Below, piece after piece: positions 1 through 7,014 of a stretch of 11,053 nucleotides of DNA (the stretch's first letter is position 1; each line of letters begins with the position of its first letter). The notes under the pieces were generated by a model. The model saw nothing but the letters and a program-made list of their open reading frames with translations, made no database searches and was not told the origin of the DNA. The stretch covers positions 1 through 11,053 of the forward strand of contig CAKUNS010000042.1 in NCBI GenBank assembly GCA_934668515.1, in the 5' to 3' direction. The stretch is from an uncultured Eggerthellaceae bacterium. Its GTDB lineage: Bacteria; Actinomycetota; Coriobacteriia; Coriobacteriales; Eggerthellaceae. Position numbers and translations under genes: made by a program.

Positions 1-287
1 AGCTGCAACGTTCCAACAAATCAAAAGGTCTTAGAATCTACGGTTTAGCCCTTGACTTCATATAGCTGGTCTCCTTCGGTCAGGTGGTTTCGTCGATAAT
101 AGACCACGCAAGCCCAGCATAAGAGAGCTTTCATGCACGAAACAGACGCTTCATCAAGTTGTAACCGGGCTGAGGCCGCACGATCTGCCGGTTCGCTGTT
201 GGAGTGCGGTATGATTCGGGCAACGAACATCAACGCTGAGCAGCAAGGGCGTCAGCCAAGACAAGGCAATCAATTGGAAGGCGAGAC
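1..287. other. Upstream region of proC, no gene seen
   Basis: No convincing coding region is visible on either strand. Short open frames here run out of frame into proC or lack a ribosome binding site. A TTGACT hexamer near 52-57 resembles a -35 box, but I see no matching -10 at the right distance. A TATGAT hexamer at 210-215 resembles a -10 but has no good -35. The promoter of proC therefore stays unassigned. Confidence 0.4.
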
Positions 288-1079
288 ATGGCAACTCTTC
301 AGAACGCGAAAATCGGATTCGTGGGATTTGGCAACATGGCAAGCGCCATGGCCGACGGCTGGATCGCCAGCGGCGAGATTGACCCTCAAAACATGTGCGC
401 CTGCGCCGGACGCTTCGACGCGCTGAAGGAGCGCTGCGCCACGCGCGGCATGGCCGCATACGAAACGGCCGACGAAGTGATCGCGAACGCCGACGTGATC
501 GTCGCCGGCGTCAAACCCTACCTTATCGAAAAGGTCTTCTCTGGCAAGGAAGACGCCCTTAGCGGCAAGATCATCCTTTCCATCGCTTGGACCTGGGACA
601 AAGAAAAGTGGGAAGCCCTTCTGCCGGGCACCCACCACATCTCGACGGTGCCTAACATTCCCGTATCCGTGAACGCAGGCGTCATCGCAGTCGAGAAGCA
701 GAGCACGCTCGATGCCGATGAGGCCAAGCTGATCATGGGCCTTCTTGAGCTTTTGGGAACGCCCGTGGAATTAGACGGGTCGCTGCTTTGGGTTGGCGGC
801 ACCACCGCTTCGTGCGCGCCGGCGTTCATCGCCGTCGTCACCGAAGCACTTGCCGATGCAGCCGTGAAGAACGGCATCCCGCGCGCCGATGCTTACCGCA
901 TCGTCAGCGCCATGATCGCGGGAACCGGAAAACTGCAGCTAGAAACGGGAATGCATCCCGCCGCGCTGAAGGACGCCGTGTGCTCGCCGGGCGGCGCAAC
1001 CATCCGAGGCGTTGCGGCACTTGAGGACGCAGGCCTGCGCAACGCGCTGATCAAGGCGATTGACGCCACGTTGAAATAA
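288..1079 (+). CDS. proC: Pyrroline-5-carboxylate reductase
   Basis: This 263-residue cytosolic enzyme reduces 1-pyrroline-5-carboxylate to L-proline with NAD(P)H, the last step of proline synthesis. The length is normal for the family. The N-terminus has the dinucleotide-binding loop GFGNMA (residues 13-18) after a beta strand. VKPY (76-79) and VPNIPVSVNAGV (121-132) match the central family blocks, usually VKPQ and MPNTPA. The C-terminal ProC signature is clear, with SPGGATIRG at 233-241 followed by an ALEDAGLR helix. ATG at 288 is preceded by GGAAGG about 8 bases upstream, which supports this start. Slight departures from consensus (ASCAPAF at 174-180 where SGSGPAY is usual) suggest a divergent branch, but the assignment is solid. 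It converges with the rrf2 gene and shares a terminator hairpin with it. No other proline gene is in the window. Confidence 0.93.
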   Translation: MATLQNAKIGFVGFGNMASAMADGWIASGEIDPQNMCACAGRFDALKERCATRGMAAYETADEVIANADVIVAGVKPYLIEKVFSGKEDALSGKIILSIAWTWDKEKWEALLPGTHHISTVPNIPVSVNAGVIAVEKQSTLDADEAKLIMGLLELLGTPVELDGSLLWVGGTTASCAPAFIAVVTEALADAAVKNGIPRADAYRIVSAMIAGTGKLQLETGMHPAALKDAVCSPGGATIRGVAALEDAGLRNALIKAIDATLK

Positions 1080-1136
1080 ACCCGCCCAATCGAAGCAAGG
1101 CAGGATCTCAAAAAGATATAACTTGCAGATGAAGAA

Positions 1137-1162
1137 GGGCGGCGTGCCGAAGCGCGCCGCCC
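1137..1162 (-). terminator. Convergent terminator hairpin between proC and the rrf2 gene
   Basis: An 11-bp GC-rich stem (1137-1147 with 1152-1162, one G-T pair) encloses a 4-base loop. Read on the - strand the loop is TTCG closed by a C-G pair, the very stable UUCG tetraloop. It is followed on that strand by TTCTTC, a broken U-rich tail. It starts 8 bases past the rrf2 stop, so it mainly serves that gene, but it could also stop transcription coming from proC. Confidence 0.75.
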
Positions 1163-1169
1163 TAACTGT

Positions 1170-1625
1170 TTACTTGTTCGATTTGTCCAAACCAGCCTGC
1201 AGAACTGCAGCAATGTCGCTACCGGCATTAGTCGAATCGATAATGTCCTGAACCGAAATGCCCGAATACAGCATGGCGGAGCCTTTCGCCATCACTTTCT
1301 GCGTGTAGCGAACAGCAGCAACCGCATCGCTGTTGTCGCGCTTCTTCGCCAGCGGATGGCGCGGCTGCTTATCTTCGGCGCTCAAAGCCTTCGAAATGTC
1401 GTAGAGCGAGATCTTCTCGGGCTTCTTCGCAAGCTCGTAGCCGCCGTTCTTGCCCGGGTGGGCTTTCACGATCCCCGCGTCACGCAAGCGCAGGCACAGT
1501 TGGATCAGGTAATCACGCGGGATGGACATCTGCTCCGCGATCTCTTTAGACGAGCAGACGCGATCTTCGATGGCAAGGTACACGACGGCGCGAAAGCCGT
1601 AGTCAGACGACGCTTTGTTCTTCAC
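1170..1625 (-). CDS. Rrf2-family transcriptional regulator without cluster cysteines
   Basis: This 151-residue protein has the Rrf2 winged helix-turn-helix fold in its first 80 residues: a YGFRAVVYLA helix (9-18), the SSKEIAEQMSIPRDYLIQL helix-turn-helix (25-43), and the wing HPGKNGGYELAK (56-67). A linker and a long C-terminal helix for dimerisation follow. Fe-S-sensing members (IscR, NsrR, RirA) carry three cysteines around residues 90-110. None is present here; the only cysteines are C24 and C45, in the DNA-binding part. It may therefore sense something other than an Fe-S cluster, or act like the cysteine-less CymR type. The start is GTG at 1625, chosen because AAGGAGA lies six bases upstream. 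No target gene is obvious; autoregulation through the dyads upstream is plausible. Confidence 0.85.
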   Translation of the reverse strand: MKNKASSDYGFRAVVYLAIEDRVCSSKEIAEQMSIPRDYLIQLCLRLRDAGIVKAHPGKNGGYELAKKPEKISLYDISKALSAEDKQPRHPLAKKRDNSDAVAAVRYTQKVMAKGSAMLYSGISVQDIIDSTNAGSDIAAVLQAGLDKSNK

Positions 1626-1653
1626 AGGCGTCTCCTTTTCGTTTCAACCAACA

Positions 1654-1742
1654 CCTTGATCGAGTGGACGTCGATCCAAGGCAACCTCCCGAAGCTAACT
1701 CCTCCTACAAAGTTAGCCTCCCCTTATGCGTTCATAATCGCA
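1654..1742 (-). promoter_or_regulatory. Cluster of inverted repeats in the rrf2 upstream region
   Basis: Three dyads lie 30-120 bases before the GTG start. The first is imperfect: CCTTGATCGA at 1654-1663 with TCGATCCAAGG at 1671-1681. The second is a perfect 7-bp pair, GCTAACT at 1694-1700 and AGTTAGC at 1711-1717; on the - strand its 10-base loop reads TTGTAGGAGG, which resembles a ribosome binding site. The third is ATGCG/CGCAT flanking 8 bases, around 1726-1743. A weak - strand promoter (TTGCCA at 1761-1756, TATGAA at 1736-1731, spacing 19) overlaps the third dyad. Rrf2 regulators often control their own genes, so these may be operators; that is inference. Confidence 0.4.
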
Positions 1743-2058
1743 TCAATGACGACATTGGCAAGTCGCATTTTTTCGAATCACAGCTAAAACAAGCATCCAA
1801 CACAAGGGCGACCCGATCTGCCACATCCTCAACGATAGTGCGTTCAAACCAAGGTACGCAGGTAACCGAATCTGAACAAGATCAAGCAAGCTTCCAGCAA
1901 AATCTTGCCACACGCCAACGCGCTTTCGGCCCCAGCAAGATAGACGACGCGAATGCAAAAGGACGCCAGCAGAATTCAAACGAGCACAAGTCGAAACCTA
2001 ACCAAAACCCACCGTCCTCGTTAACTTTCGCAACGAATCGCCATTCATGTTAGGCACA

Positions 2059-2086
2059 CGATAGAAAAACGTGTTAGCCTATCGAT
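2059..2086 (+). promoter_or_regulatory. Possible leaderless promoter of the cyclo-ligase gene
   Basis: TAGCCT at 2075-2080 fits the actinobacterial -10 pattern TANNNT and ends six bases before the ATG at 2087, so transcription would begin at or next to the start codon. No Shine-Dalgarno sequence is visible in the 25 bases before the ATG. The same stretch has a 6-bp dyad (CGATAG 2059-2064, CTATCG 2079-2084) that overlaps the -10 and could be an operator. The -35 is poor (TTAGGC at 2050-2055, spacing 19). Confidence 0.4.
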
Positions 2087-2923
2087 ATGAATTGCTCAGA
2101 AGACATCCAAACTGCCAAGCAGCACATCCGTGAGATCGCACTGCAAAAGCGCGATGCCATTTCGTTTGTCGATCGTCTCGAACGCAGCGCGATCATCTGC
2201 GAACGCATCGGCGAACTTTTGCACGATAAGCTCCCGGATATCCTCACCGACGAGGTGATGTCTTCTCCGACGTCCATTCCGACGCCCGAGCTTCCGTTCA
2301 TGCGCCCTTACAACCCGCCAGAAGAAGCCAAGCGATGGCAAAGCTCTGGCATCGGCACCGAGGCCGCATCCTCGAACACGGACGACCAGCCGCTTGCGTG
2401 CAATGCCGGCCAGGAATGGATGTTCGAACCTCAGTCCACGCGCCCTGAAGACGAGAAGCCTGTTCTCGCGCTGTACTCCTCCATGAAAAGCGAGGTAGAT
2501 CTAAGCGAGTTGGCACACGGGGCATTCGCGCACGAATGGCGCGTCTGCTTCCCCGCCATGGTGCGCGAACCCGAAAACCCCAGCGATAAGCGCATGGAGT
2601 TCTTCGAGGTTACGTGGGCTCAACTGAAAGCACTTGTCGATTCGTTCCTCTCTCATCAGCTTCGTGTCTACACAGTTGAAGAGCTTGAATCGGCGGGATT
2701 CGCACATATCCTTCCCGACCAGATCACGGCCATCGTCGTTCCGCTCGTCGCATTCGACGACCAGAACAGGCGCTTGGGTTACGGCGGCGGGAATTACGAC
2801 CGCTACCTGCCAAAACTGAACAAGGGCACCGTCATCATCGGTGCAGCCTTCGACGAACAGCAGGTTGACGCCATTCCCGTTGATCAGCACGACTTGCCGC
2901 TGGAGAACATCGTCCACGCATAA
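2087..2923 (+). CDS. 5-formyltetrahydrofolate cyclo-ligase with internal insert
   Basis: The enzyme converts 5-formyltetrahydrofolate plus ATP to 5,10-methenyltetrahydrofolate, returning stored formyl-folate to one-carbon metabolism in the cytosol. The strongest sign is the C-terminal signature GYGGGNYDRYLP (231-242), which binds phosphate and folate. The N-terminus has the usual helix with basic residues (KRD at 21-23), and VLALYSSMKSEVDLS (126-140) matches the conserved strand usually ending in G-E-(V/I)-D. Family members are mostly 180-200 residues; this one has 278. The extra length lies mainly at about residues 50-124, a Pro/Ser/Glu-rich, low-similarity stretch between the first helix and that strand, with the frame open throughout. 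The ATG at 2087 has no Shine-Dalgarno; no better internal start would keep the N-terminal helix. The product ends in a normal LPLENIVHA tail. Family assignment is firm; the role of the insert is unknown. Confidence 0.88.
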   Translation: MNCSEDIQTAKQHIREIALQKRDAISFVDRLERSAIICERIGELLHDKLPDILTDEVMSSPTSIPTPELPFMRPYNPPEEAKRWQSSGIGTEAASSNTDDQPLACNAGQEWMFEPQSTRPEDEKPVLALYSSMKSEVDLSELAHGAFAHEWRVCFPAMVREPENPSDKRMEFFEVTWAQLKALVDSFLSHQLRVYTVEELESAGFAHILPDQITAIVVPLVAFDDQNRRLGYGGGNYDRYLPKLNKGTVIIGAAFDEQQVDAIPVDQHDLPLENIVHA

Positions 2924-2935
2924 CAGCGTGCAGGC

Positions 2936-2990
2936 GGCGTGTACCCAAACACGGGGGCAACACCCGTCCGACCAGGGTCAAACACACGCC
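2936..2990 (+). repeat. Nested inverted repeat before paaK
   Basis: Outer arms GGCGTGT (2936-2942) and ACACGCC (2984-2990) enclose a smaller hairpin with arms ACGGG (2951-2955) and CCCGT (2963-2967). It lies between the cyclo-ligase stop and the paaK start. There is no T-run after it, so it does not look like a standard terminator. It could be a leader structure or a weak factor-dependent stop. Confidence 0.35.
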
Positions 2991-3035
2991 AACGCGAAAC
3001 CAACAACAATCGAACAATGAGGGAACAGGATTGTC

Positions 3036-4271
3036 ATGCAACTCAACGAAATGCAGTTCGACCTGCTGAAGAAACAGCTTTCCAACCTTAAAGAGCGTTC
3101 GGCTTTCTATGCCGAAAAGTACGCCGATTTCGATCCCGCGACCGTCCAGACTCAGGAAGACTTCGAGAACATCCCCTTCACCGAGAAGTCCGATCTTCGC
3201 GAGGCTTACCCCCTGGGACTTGCTGCCGTCCCCGAAGAAGAGATCGTCCGCATCCATTCCAGCTCGGGCACCACGGGCACGCCTGTCATCATCCCCTACA
3301 CCCAGAAGGACGTTGACGACTGGGCAACCCTGTTTGCTCGCTGCTACGAAATGGCGGGTGTCACCAACAAGGATCGCATCCAAATCACCCCAGGCTACGG
3401 CTTGTGGACCGCAGGCATCGGCTTCCAGGCTGGCGCCGAGCGCATTGGCGCAATGACCGTTCCCATGGGCCCTGGCAACACCGAAAAACAGCTGCAGTTC
3501 ATGCGCGACATGCAAACCACCGTTCTGACTGCAACTTCTTCATACGCGTTGCTTTTGGCAGAGGAAATCCAGGCGCGCGGCGTCCGCGACCAGATCGCCT
3601 TGAAAAAGGGCATCATCGGCTCCGAGCGTTGGAGTCAGAAGATGCGCGAGCGCATCAAGGACGAGCTGGGCATTCAGATTTACGACATCTACGGCCTGAC
3701 CGAAGTGTACGGCCCCGGCATTGGCATTAGCTGCGATTACGATCAGGGCATGCATTATTGGGACGACTACATTTACATCGAGATCCTCGATCCCGAAACG
3801 CTCAAGCCCGTCCCCGACGGCGAATGGGGCGAGATCTGCATCACCACGCTGGTCAAGGAAGGCGCGCCGCTTATCCGCTTCCGTACGCACGACCTGTCTC
3901 GCATCATTCCGGGCGCATGCCCCTGCGGCTCCAGGTTCCCGCGCTTGGACGTCATTCAGGGCCGCACCGACGACATGATGAAGATCAAGGGCGTGAACGT
4001 GTTCCCGCGCCAGATCGAAGAAGTGCTTGCCCTGTTCCCTGAGCTTTCCAGCGAGTACCAAATCCGCATCTCGCATGTTGCCGGGCGCGACACCATGCGC
4101 ATCTACGTCGAAACCGACGGTACGCATGACTTTTTGAAGACAGCCGAGCGCATTGCAAACGAGGTCAAGAGCAAGGTCGGCTTCACCCCGCTCGTAAAGG
4201 TGGTTGAAATCGGTCTTTTGCCTCGCTCCGAAAAGAAGGCCAAGCGCGTCATTGACGAGAGGTACGACTAG
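3036..4271 (+). CDS. paaK: Phenylacetate-CoA ligase (AMP-forming)
   Basis: The enzyme activates phenylacetate or a related aryl acid with ATP and CoA to give arylacetyl-CoA, AMP and pyrophosphate. All marks of the PaaK branch of the adenylate-forming superfamily are present over 411 residues: the phosphate loop SSSGTTGTP (75-83), YGLTE (219-223), RFRTHD (281-286), the CPCGS block (295-299), GRTDDMMKIKGVN (309-321), and the C-terminal catalytic-lysine region LPRSEKKAKRV (395-405). It is slightly shorter than aerobic PaaK (about 430-440) and similar to forms seen in anaerobes. ATG at 3036 has AGGA five bases upstream. It converges with iorAB, whose product is also an arylacetyl-CoA; this pairing is common in anaerobes and supports a role with aromatic amino acids rather than in the aerobic paa catabolic pathway, of which no other gene is seen. 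The exact aryl substrate cannot be read from sequence. Confidence 0.9.
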   Translation: MQLNEMQFDLLKKQLSNLKERSAFYAEKYADFDPATVQTQEDFENIPFTEKSDLREAYPLGLAAVPEEEIVRIHSSSGTTGTPVIIPYTQKDVDDWATLFARCYEMAGVTNKDRIQITPGYGLWTAGIGFQAGAERIGAMTVPMGPGNTEKQLQFMRDMQTTVLTATSSYALLLAEEIQARGVRDQIALKKGIIGSERWSQKMRERIKDELGIQIYDIYGLTEVYGPGIGISCDYDQGMHYWDDYIYIEILDPETLKPVPDGEWGEICITTLVKEGAPLIRFRTHDLSRIIPGACPCGSRFPRLDVIQGRTDDMMKIKGVNVFPRQIEEVLALFPELSSEYQIRISHVAGRDTMRIYVETDGTHDFLKTAERIANEVKSKVGFTPLVKVVEIGLLPRSEKKAKRVIDERYD

Positions 4272-4364
4272 GCCGCGGCCGAGCGCGCTTCCGCGGAAGC
4301 GCAACGAGAGCCGCAGATCGACCAGGCGAGTTCCTCGGAACGAGCGAGCCGCGTAGCCCGATCT
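4271..4364. repeat. Run of palindromes downstream of paaK
   Basis: Three inverted repeats follow the paaK stop in under 100 bases. GGCCGCGGCC at 4271-4280 is a perfect 10-bp palindrome beginning at the last base of the stop codon. GCGCTTCCGCGGAAGCGC at 4285-4302 is a perfect 18-bp palindrome. GTTCC-TC-GGAAC at 4330-4341 sits inside outer arms AGATCG (4315-4320) and CGATCT (4359-4364). No T-run follows, so none is a classic intrinsic terminator on the + strand. They may protect the 3' end of the mRNA or belong to a dispersed repeat family. Confidence 0.55.
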
Positions 4365-4418
4365 TCATAGGCTGCAGCTGCGGGCGCGAACCCCACAGCC
4401 ACCCAGCCAAGCACAAAA

Positions 4419-4450
4419 AATTGAAGCCGTCCTATTGGGCGGCTTCAATT
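4419..4450 (-). terminator. Intrinsic terminator of iorAB, overlapping the iorB stop
   Basis: A 14-bp stem (4419-4432 with 4437-4450, one G-T pair) has a 4-base loop (4433-4436). On the - strand it runs into a stretch of six to eight T. It is also a possible terminator for paaK, although the T-run on the + strand is only two bases. The TAG stop codon of iorB (4434-4432) falls in the loop and loop edge, so the last codons of iorB form the upstream arm. Confidence 0.85.
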
Positions 4451-5022
4451 GCTTTCAGGTTCAATTCCACGAATCGCGGTTTCACGCAAACCTTGATCGC
4501 AGACTTCAAGTCGTCAAGATCCAACGGGATATGCCCCACCGACAGCGCCTTCGCAAGCAACACGGTGTTAAGGGCCTTGCGATTGCCGATCTCCTCAAGG
4601 ATGGCGGCGTCGTCAACTTCAACCAACTTTTCGGGTTGATCAGTGAAACACCCACGCAGCCATGCAAGCACCTGCTCGGCCTGATACGGATCGTCACTCA
4701 ATGCAGCCGTAACCGGCTGAACACCTGTCGTCGCCGTTACCAGCAAACCATCGGAAGACAGATACGGCAAAACGCGCGCGCCTTCGGCAGGTTCGAACGC
4801 GATAACCAAATCGGCGGTTCCGCGAGCGATAAGCGGCGCATGAACCTCTTCACCGTTGTTGCCCATACGCACATGAGAGACAACGCTGCCGCCACGCTGA
4901 GCCATGCCGATGGTTTCGGCGGTGCGCACGTACCAGCCCTTCTCCTGAGCCGCCTGAGCAAGCACCTTGGCCGCAAGAACGGTTCCCTGGCCGCCAACGC
5001 CCGTAAGCATGATGTTAAGCAT
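4432..5022 (-). CDS. iorB: Indolepyruvate:ferredoxin oxidoreductase, beta subunit
   Basis: This is the small subunit of the enzyme that converts indolepyruvate, phenylpyruvate or hydroxyphenylpyruvate plus CoA to the arylacetyl-CoA, CO2 and reduced ferredoxin. It is the gamma-domain part of the 2-oxoacid oxidoreductase fold. At 196 residues it has the family's usual length. The N-terminal GVGGQGT (8-14) and the block ETIGMAQRGGSVVSHVR (36-52) are diagnostic. The start is ATG at 5022, just after GGAGGAGGAGACCC on the - strand, a strong ribosome binding site located inside the end of iorA. A longer open frame reaches 5121, but its extra residues are only the shadow of the iorA ferredoxin domain. 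The gene overlaps iorA by 8 bases, so the two are very likely translated together. Its 3' end lies in the terminator hairpin. Confidence 0.93.
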   Translation of the reverse strand: MLNIMLTGVGGQGTVLAAKVLAQAAQEKGWYVRTAETIGMAQRGGSVVSHVRMGNNGEEVHAPLIARGTADLVIAFEPAEGARVLPYLSSDGLLVTATTGVQPVTAALSDDPYQAEQVLAWLRGCFTDQPEKLVEVDDAAILEEIGNRKALNTVLLAKALSVGHIPLDLDDLKSAIKVCVKPRFVELNLKAIEAAQ

Positions 5023-6985
5023 GGGTCTCCTCCTCCACCGCGCCGATGGCATCGAACGGGCAAACCTGTGTGCACAAACCGCATCCGTTACAAGCTCCGA
5101 CGTCGACGAACGCTTGACCACGACCCCTGCTCTTCGGGCCTTCGGCTGAAGTGTCGAACCCGATGCCCGGGCAACCGATCTCGGTGATGCACACCTTGCA
5201 ACCCGTGCACTTCAACAGGTCGATAACCACCGGAGCCGCAGGCTTCACCAACTGAATGCAAGGTGATTCAAACAGAATGGCCGACGGGCCCTCGAACTCG
5301 ATGGCCTCACGCGCAGCATCGACAGCTGCCTGCTTGTCCAACGGGTTCGCTCGAACGATGCACTTGAAGCCGTTCGCGCGAAGCACCGCCTCGATCGAAA
5401 GCTTCTCGTTCACAGGACCCATTAGGGTAACGCCCGTGCCCGGATGAGGCTGTGCACCGGTCATTGCGGTGGTTGCATTATCAAGCACGACCACTGTGAT
5501 GTCGTGGCCGTTGTAGGCAGCATTCGAAATGCCCGTGGTGCCGCTCGCGAAGAACGTCGAATCACCAACGAACGCAATGGCCTTCTTGTCGGGGTCGGCA
5601 ATTGCGAAACCCTGCGCCATGGTGATGCCCGCGCCCATGCACAAGCAGGTGTCGACGGCGTCAAGCGGCTTGGCGTTTCCAAGGGTATAGCAACCGATAT
5701 CGCCGCAATAGACGGCCGGAGTCTTGCCCAAGGCTTTCTTCACGGCATAAAAGCTTCCACGATGCGGGCAGCCAGGGCACAGCACCGGAGGACGAACCGG
5801 AAGCTCAACCGTATCGACGGGCGCAGAATCATCAGCAGCAAGCTCGCTCAAACCAAAGAAGCTCAACAGGCGAGCTTCAATATCGTCGACGTCATTCTCG
5901 CCACGCGCACGCGCATCGCCCGTCTGCTTGCCCAAGACGTCGTAGCTGGCTTTCGTGCGACCAGCAAAGCGAAGCAGCTCGTCTTCGATGACGTAATCAA
6001 GCTCTTCAAGAACAAAAATACGCTCAAGACCCCGAACGAACATGGCAACGCGCTCTGTCGGAAACGGGAAAGGCGTGCCAACTTGCATGAAGCGATACGC
6101 CGGCAACTTAACACCAGCCGAGACGGCCTTCGACTCGATCACGCTCAGCGCCTCAAGCGCGTAAGCCGTGGAAACACCACCCGCCACGATGCCGATCTTG
6201 GCATCGTTTGCCGCGATGGCGGCGTCCGTGTCGCACTTCGCGAGACCGTTCGCATAAACAGGGTTGAATGCCCCCAGCGCCCCGCTAGTAGCGCCAGAAG
6301 CGGTGGACGTCGAGAAATCATGCGCGATGCGCGGAAGACGATCCTCGATCTCGCCATGCGCTTCGAACGCGCGGCGGGGAAAAATAACCCACTTGCTGGG
6401 ATCACGCTGGAAACCGCCTTCGGGAAGAGGACGTGCGAACGTCTCGTCGGCAACGTCGAAGAACGCGGATGCGTGGTCGATGCGCGTGGTGGGACGCACA
6501 ATGACGGGCGTGGAATAGCGCTCGGACAGATTGAACGCCTCGCACATCATGGCGAACGCCTGCTCAGGCGTGGCAGGATCCAAAACAGGAACCTTAGCGA
6601 ATGCGGCATACCGGCGCGTGTCCTGCTCGGTTTGCGACGAGATAGGACCAGGGTCGTCAGCAACCAAAAGAACCAAACCACCGCGAATACCCACGTAGTT
6701 CAGGCACATCAACGCATCGGAGGCAACGTTCAAGCCCATCTGCTTGCAGGTGAACAAGCAGCGCGCACCGGCATATGCCGCGCCGCCCAAAAGCTCAAGA
6801 GCGGCTTTCTCGTTCGTCGACCACTCGACGTACACATCGTGCGCCGTTCCCGCTGCATGCAGCTTCGCCACCGTCTCGACGATCTCAGACGAAGGGGTTC
6901 CCGGATAGCCAGCGACCACGTTGACGCCAGCCTCAAGGGCAGCATGAGCCAAAGCCTCGTTGCCCATCAGCAGTTGCTTAGCCAT
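5015..6985 (-). CDS. iorA: Indolepyruvate:ferredoxin oxidoreductase, alpha subunit
   Basis: The large catalytic subunit is 656 residues and cytosolic. In order it has the pyrimidine-binding domain (about 1-190, with GYPGTPSSEIVETV at 26-39), a transketolase C-like domain (about 262-350), the thiamine diphosphate domain (about 400-580, with CPGCPHRG at 403-410, GDIGCYTLG at 428-436, and GDST at 474-477 running to the conserved LDN at 501-503), and a C-terminal ferredoxin domain. The last holds two [4Fe-4S] motifs: C593, C596, C599, C605, and C632, C635, C638, C642. The first is spaced CxxCxxCxxxxxC rather than the plain ferredoxin CxxCxxCxxxCP, as is usual in IorA. The start is ATG at 6985, where MAKQLLMGNEAL matches family N-termini; GAGAGG lies about five bases upstream. 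It overlaps iorB by 8 bases. The aryl-pyruvate preference is a family inference. Confidence 0.95.
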   Translation of the reverse strand: MAKQLLMGNEALAHAALEAGVNVVAGYPGTPSSEIVETVAKLHAAGTAHDVYVEWSTNEKAALELLGGAAYAGARCLFTCKQMGLNVASDALMCLNYVGIRGGLVLLVADDPGPISSQTEQDTRRYAAFAKVPVLDPATPEQAFAMMCEAFNLSERYSTPVIVRPTTRIDHASAFFDVADETFARPLPEGGFQRDPSKWVIFPRRAFEAHGEIEDRLPRIAHDFSTSTASGATSGALGAFNPVYANGLAKCDTDAAIAANDAKIGIVAGGVSTAYALEALSVIESKAVSAGVKLPAYRFMQVGTPFPFPTERVAMFVRGLERIFVLEELDYVIEDELLRFAGRTKASYDVLGKQTGDARARGENDVDDIEARLLSFFGLSELAADDSAPVDTVELPVRPPVLCPGCPHRGSFYAVKKALGKTPAVYCGDIGCYTLGNAKPLDAVDTCLCMGAGITMAQGFAIADPDKKAIAFVGDSTFFASGTTGISNAAYNGHDITVVVLDNATTAMTGAQPHPGTGVTLMGPVNEKLSIEAVLRANGFKCIVRANPLDKQAAVDAAREAIEFEGPSAILFESPCIQLVKPAAPVVIDLLKCTGCKVCITEIGCPGIGFDTSAEGPKSRGRGQAFVDVGACNGCGLCTQVCPFDAIGAVEEETHA

Positions 6986-7014
6986 ATGCACCTCTCTCGA
7001 AATACTGTAAGCAA

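Larger units (their letters stand above)
1626..2086. other. 461-bp non-coding stretch between divergent rrf2 and cyclo-ligase genes
   Basis: No open frame here looks like a real protein: the frames are short, lack ribosome binding sites and resemble no family I know. The part next to rrf2 (1650-1745) holds several inverted repeats, listed separately. The middle (about 1760-2040) shows no structure I can name. The right end carries the probable promoter of the cyclo-ligase gene. The stretch appears less GC-rich than the flanking genes. Confidence 0.5.

Noticed and set aside
133..426. 97-codon + strand frame overlapping the proC start
   Set aside because: It runs out of frame through the well-supported N-terminus of proC and has no domain signs.
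1743..1979. Small open frames in the rrf2 upstream region, possibly a decayed gene
   Set aside because: I translated the - strand frames and saw no family likeness, no ribosome site and no frame continuing across stops, so I treat it as non-coding.
5023..5121. Longer N-terminus for iorB
   Set aside because: The extra 33 residues overlap the iorA ferredoxin domain out of frame, and the ATG at 5022 has a very strong ribosome site and matches family N-termini.
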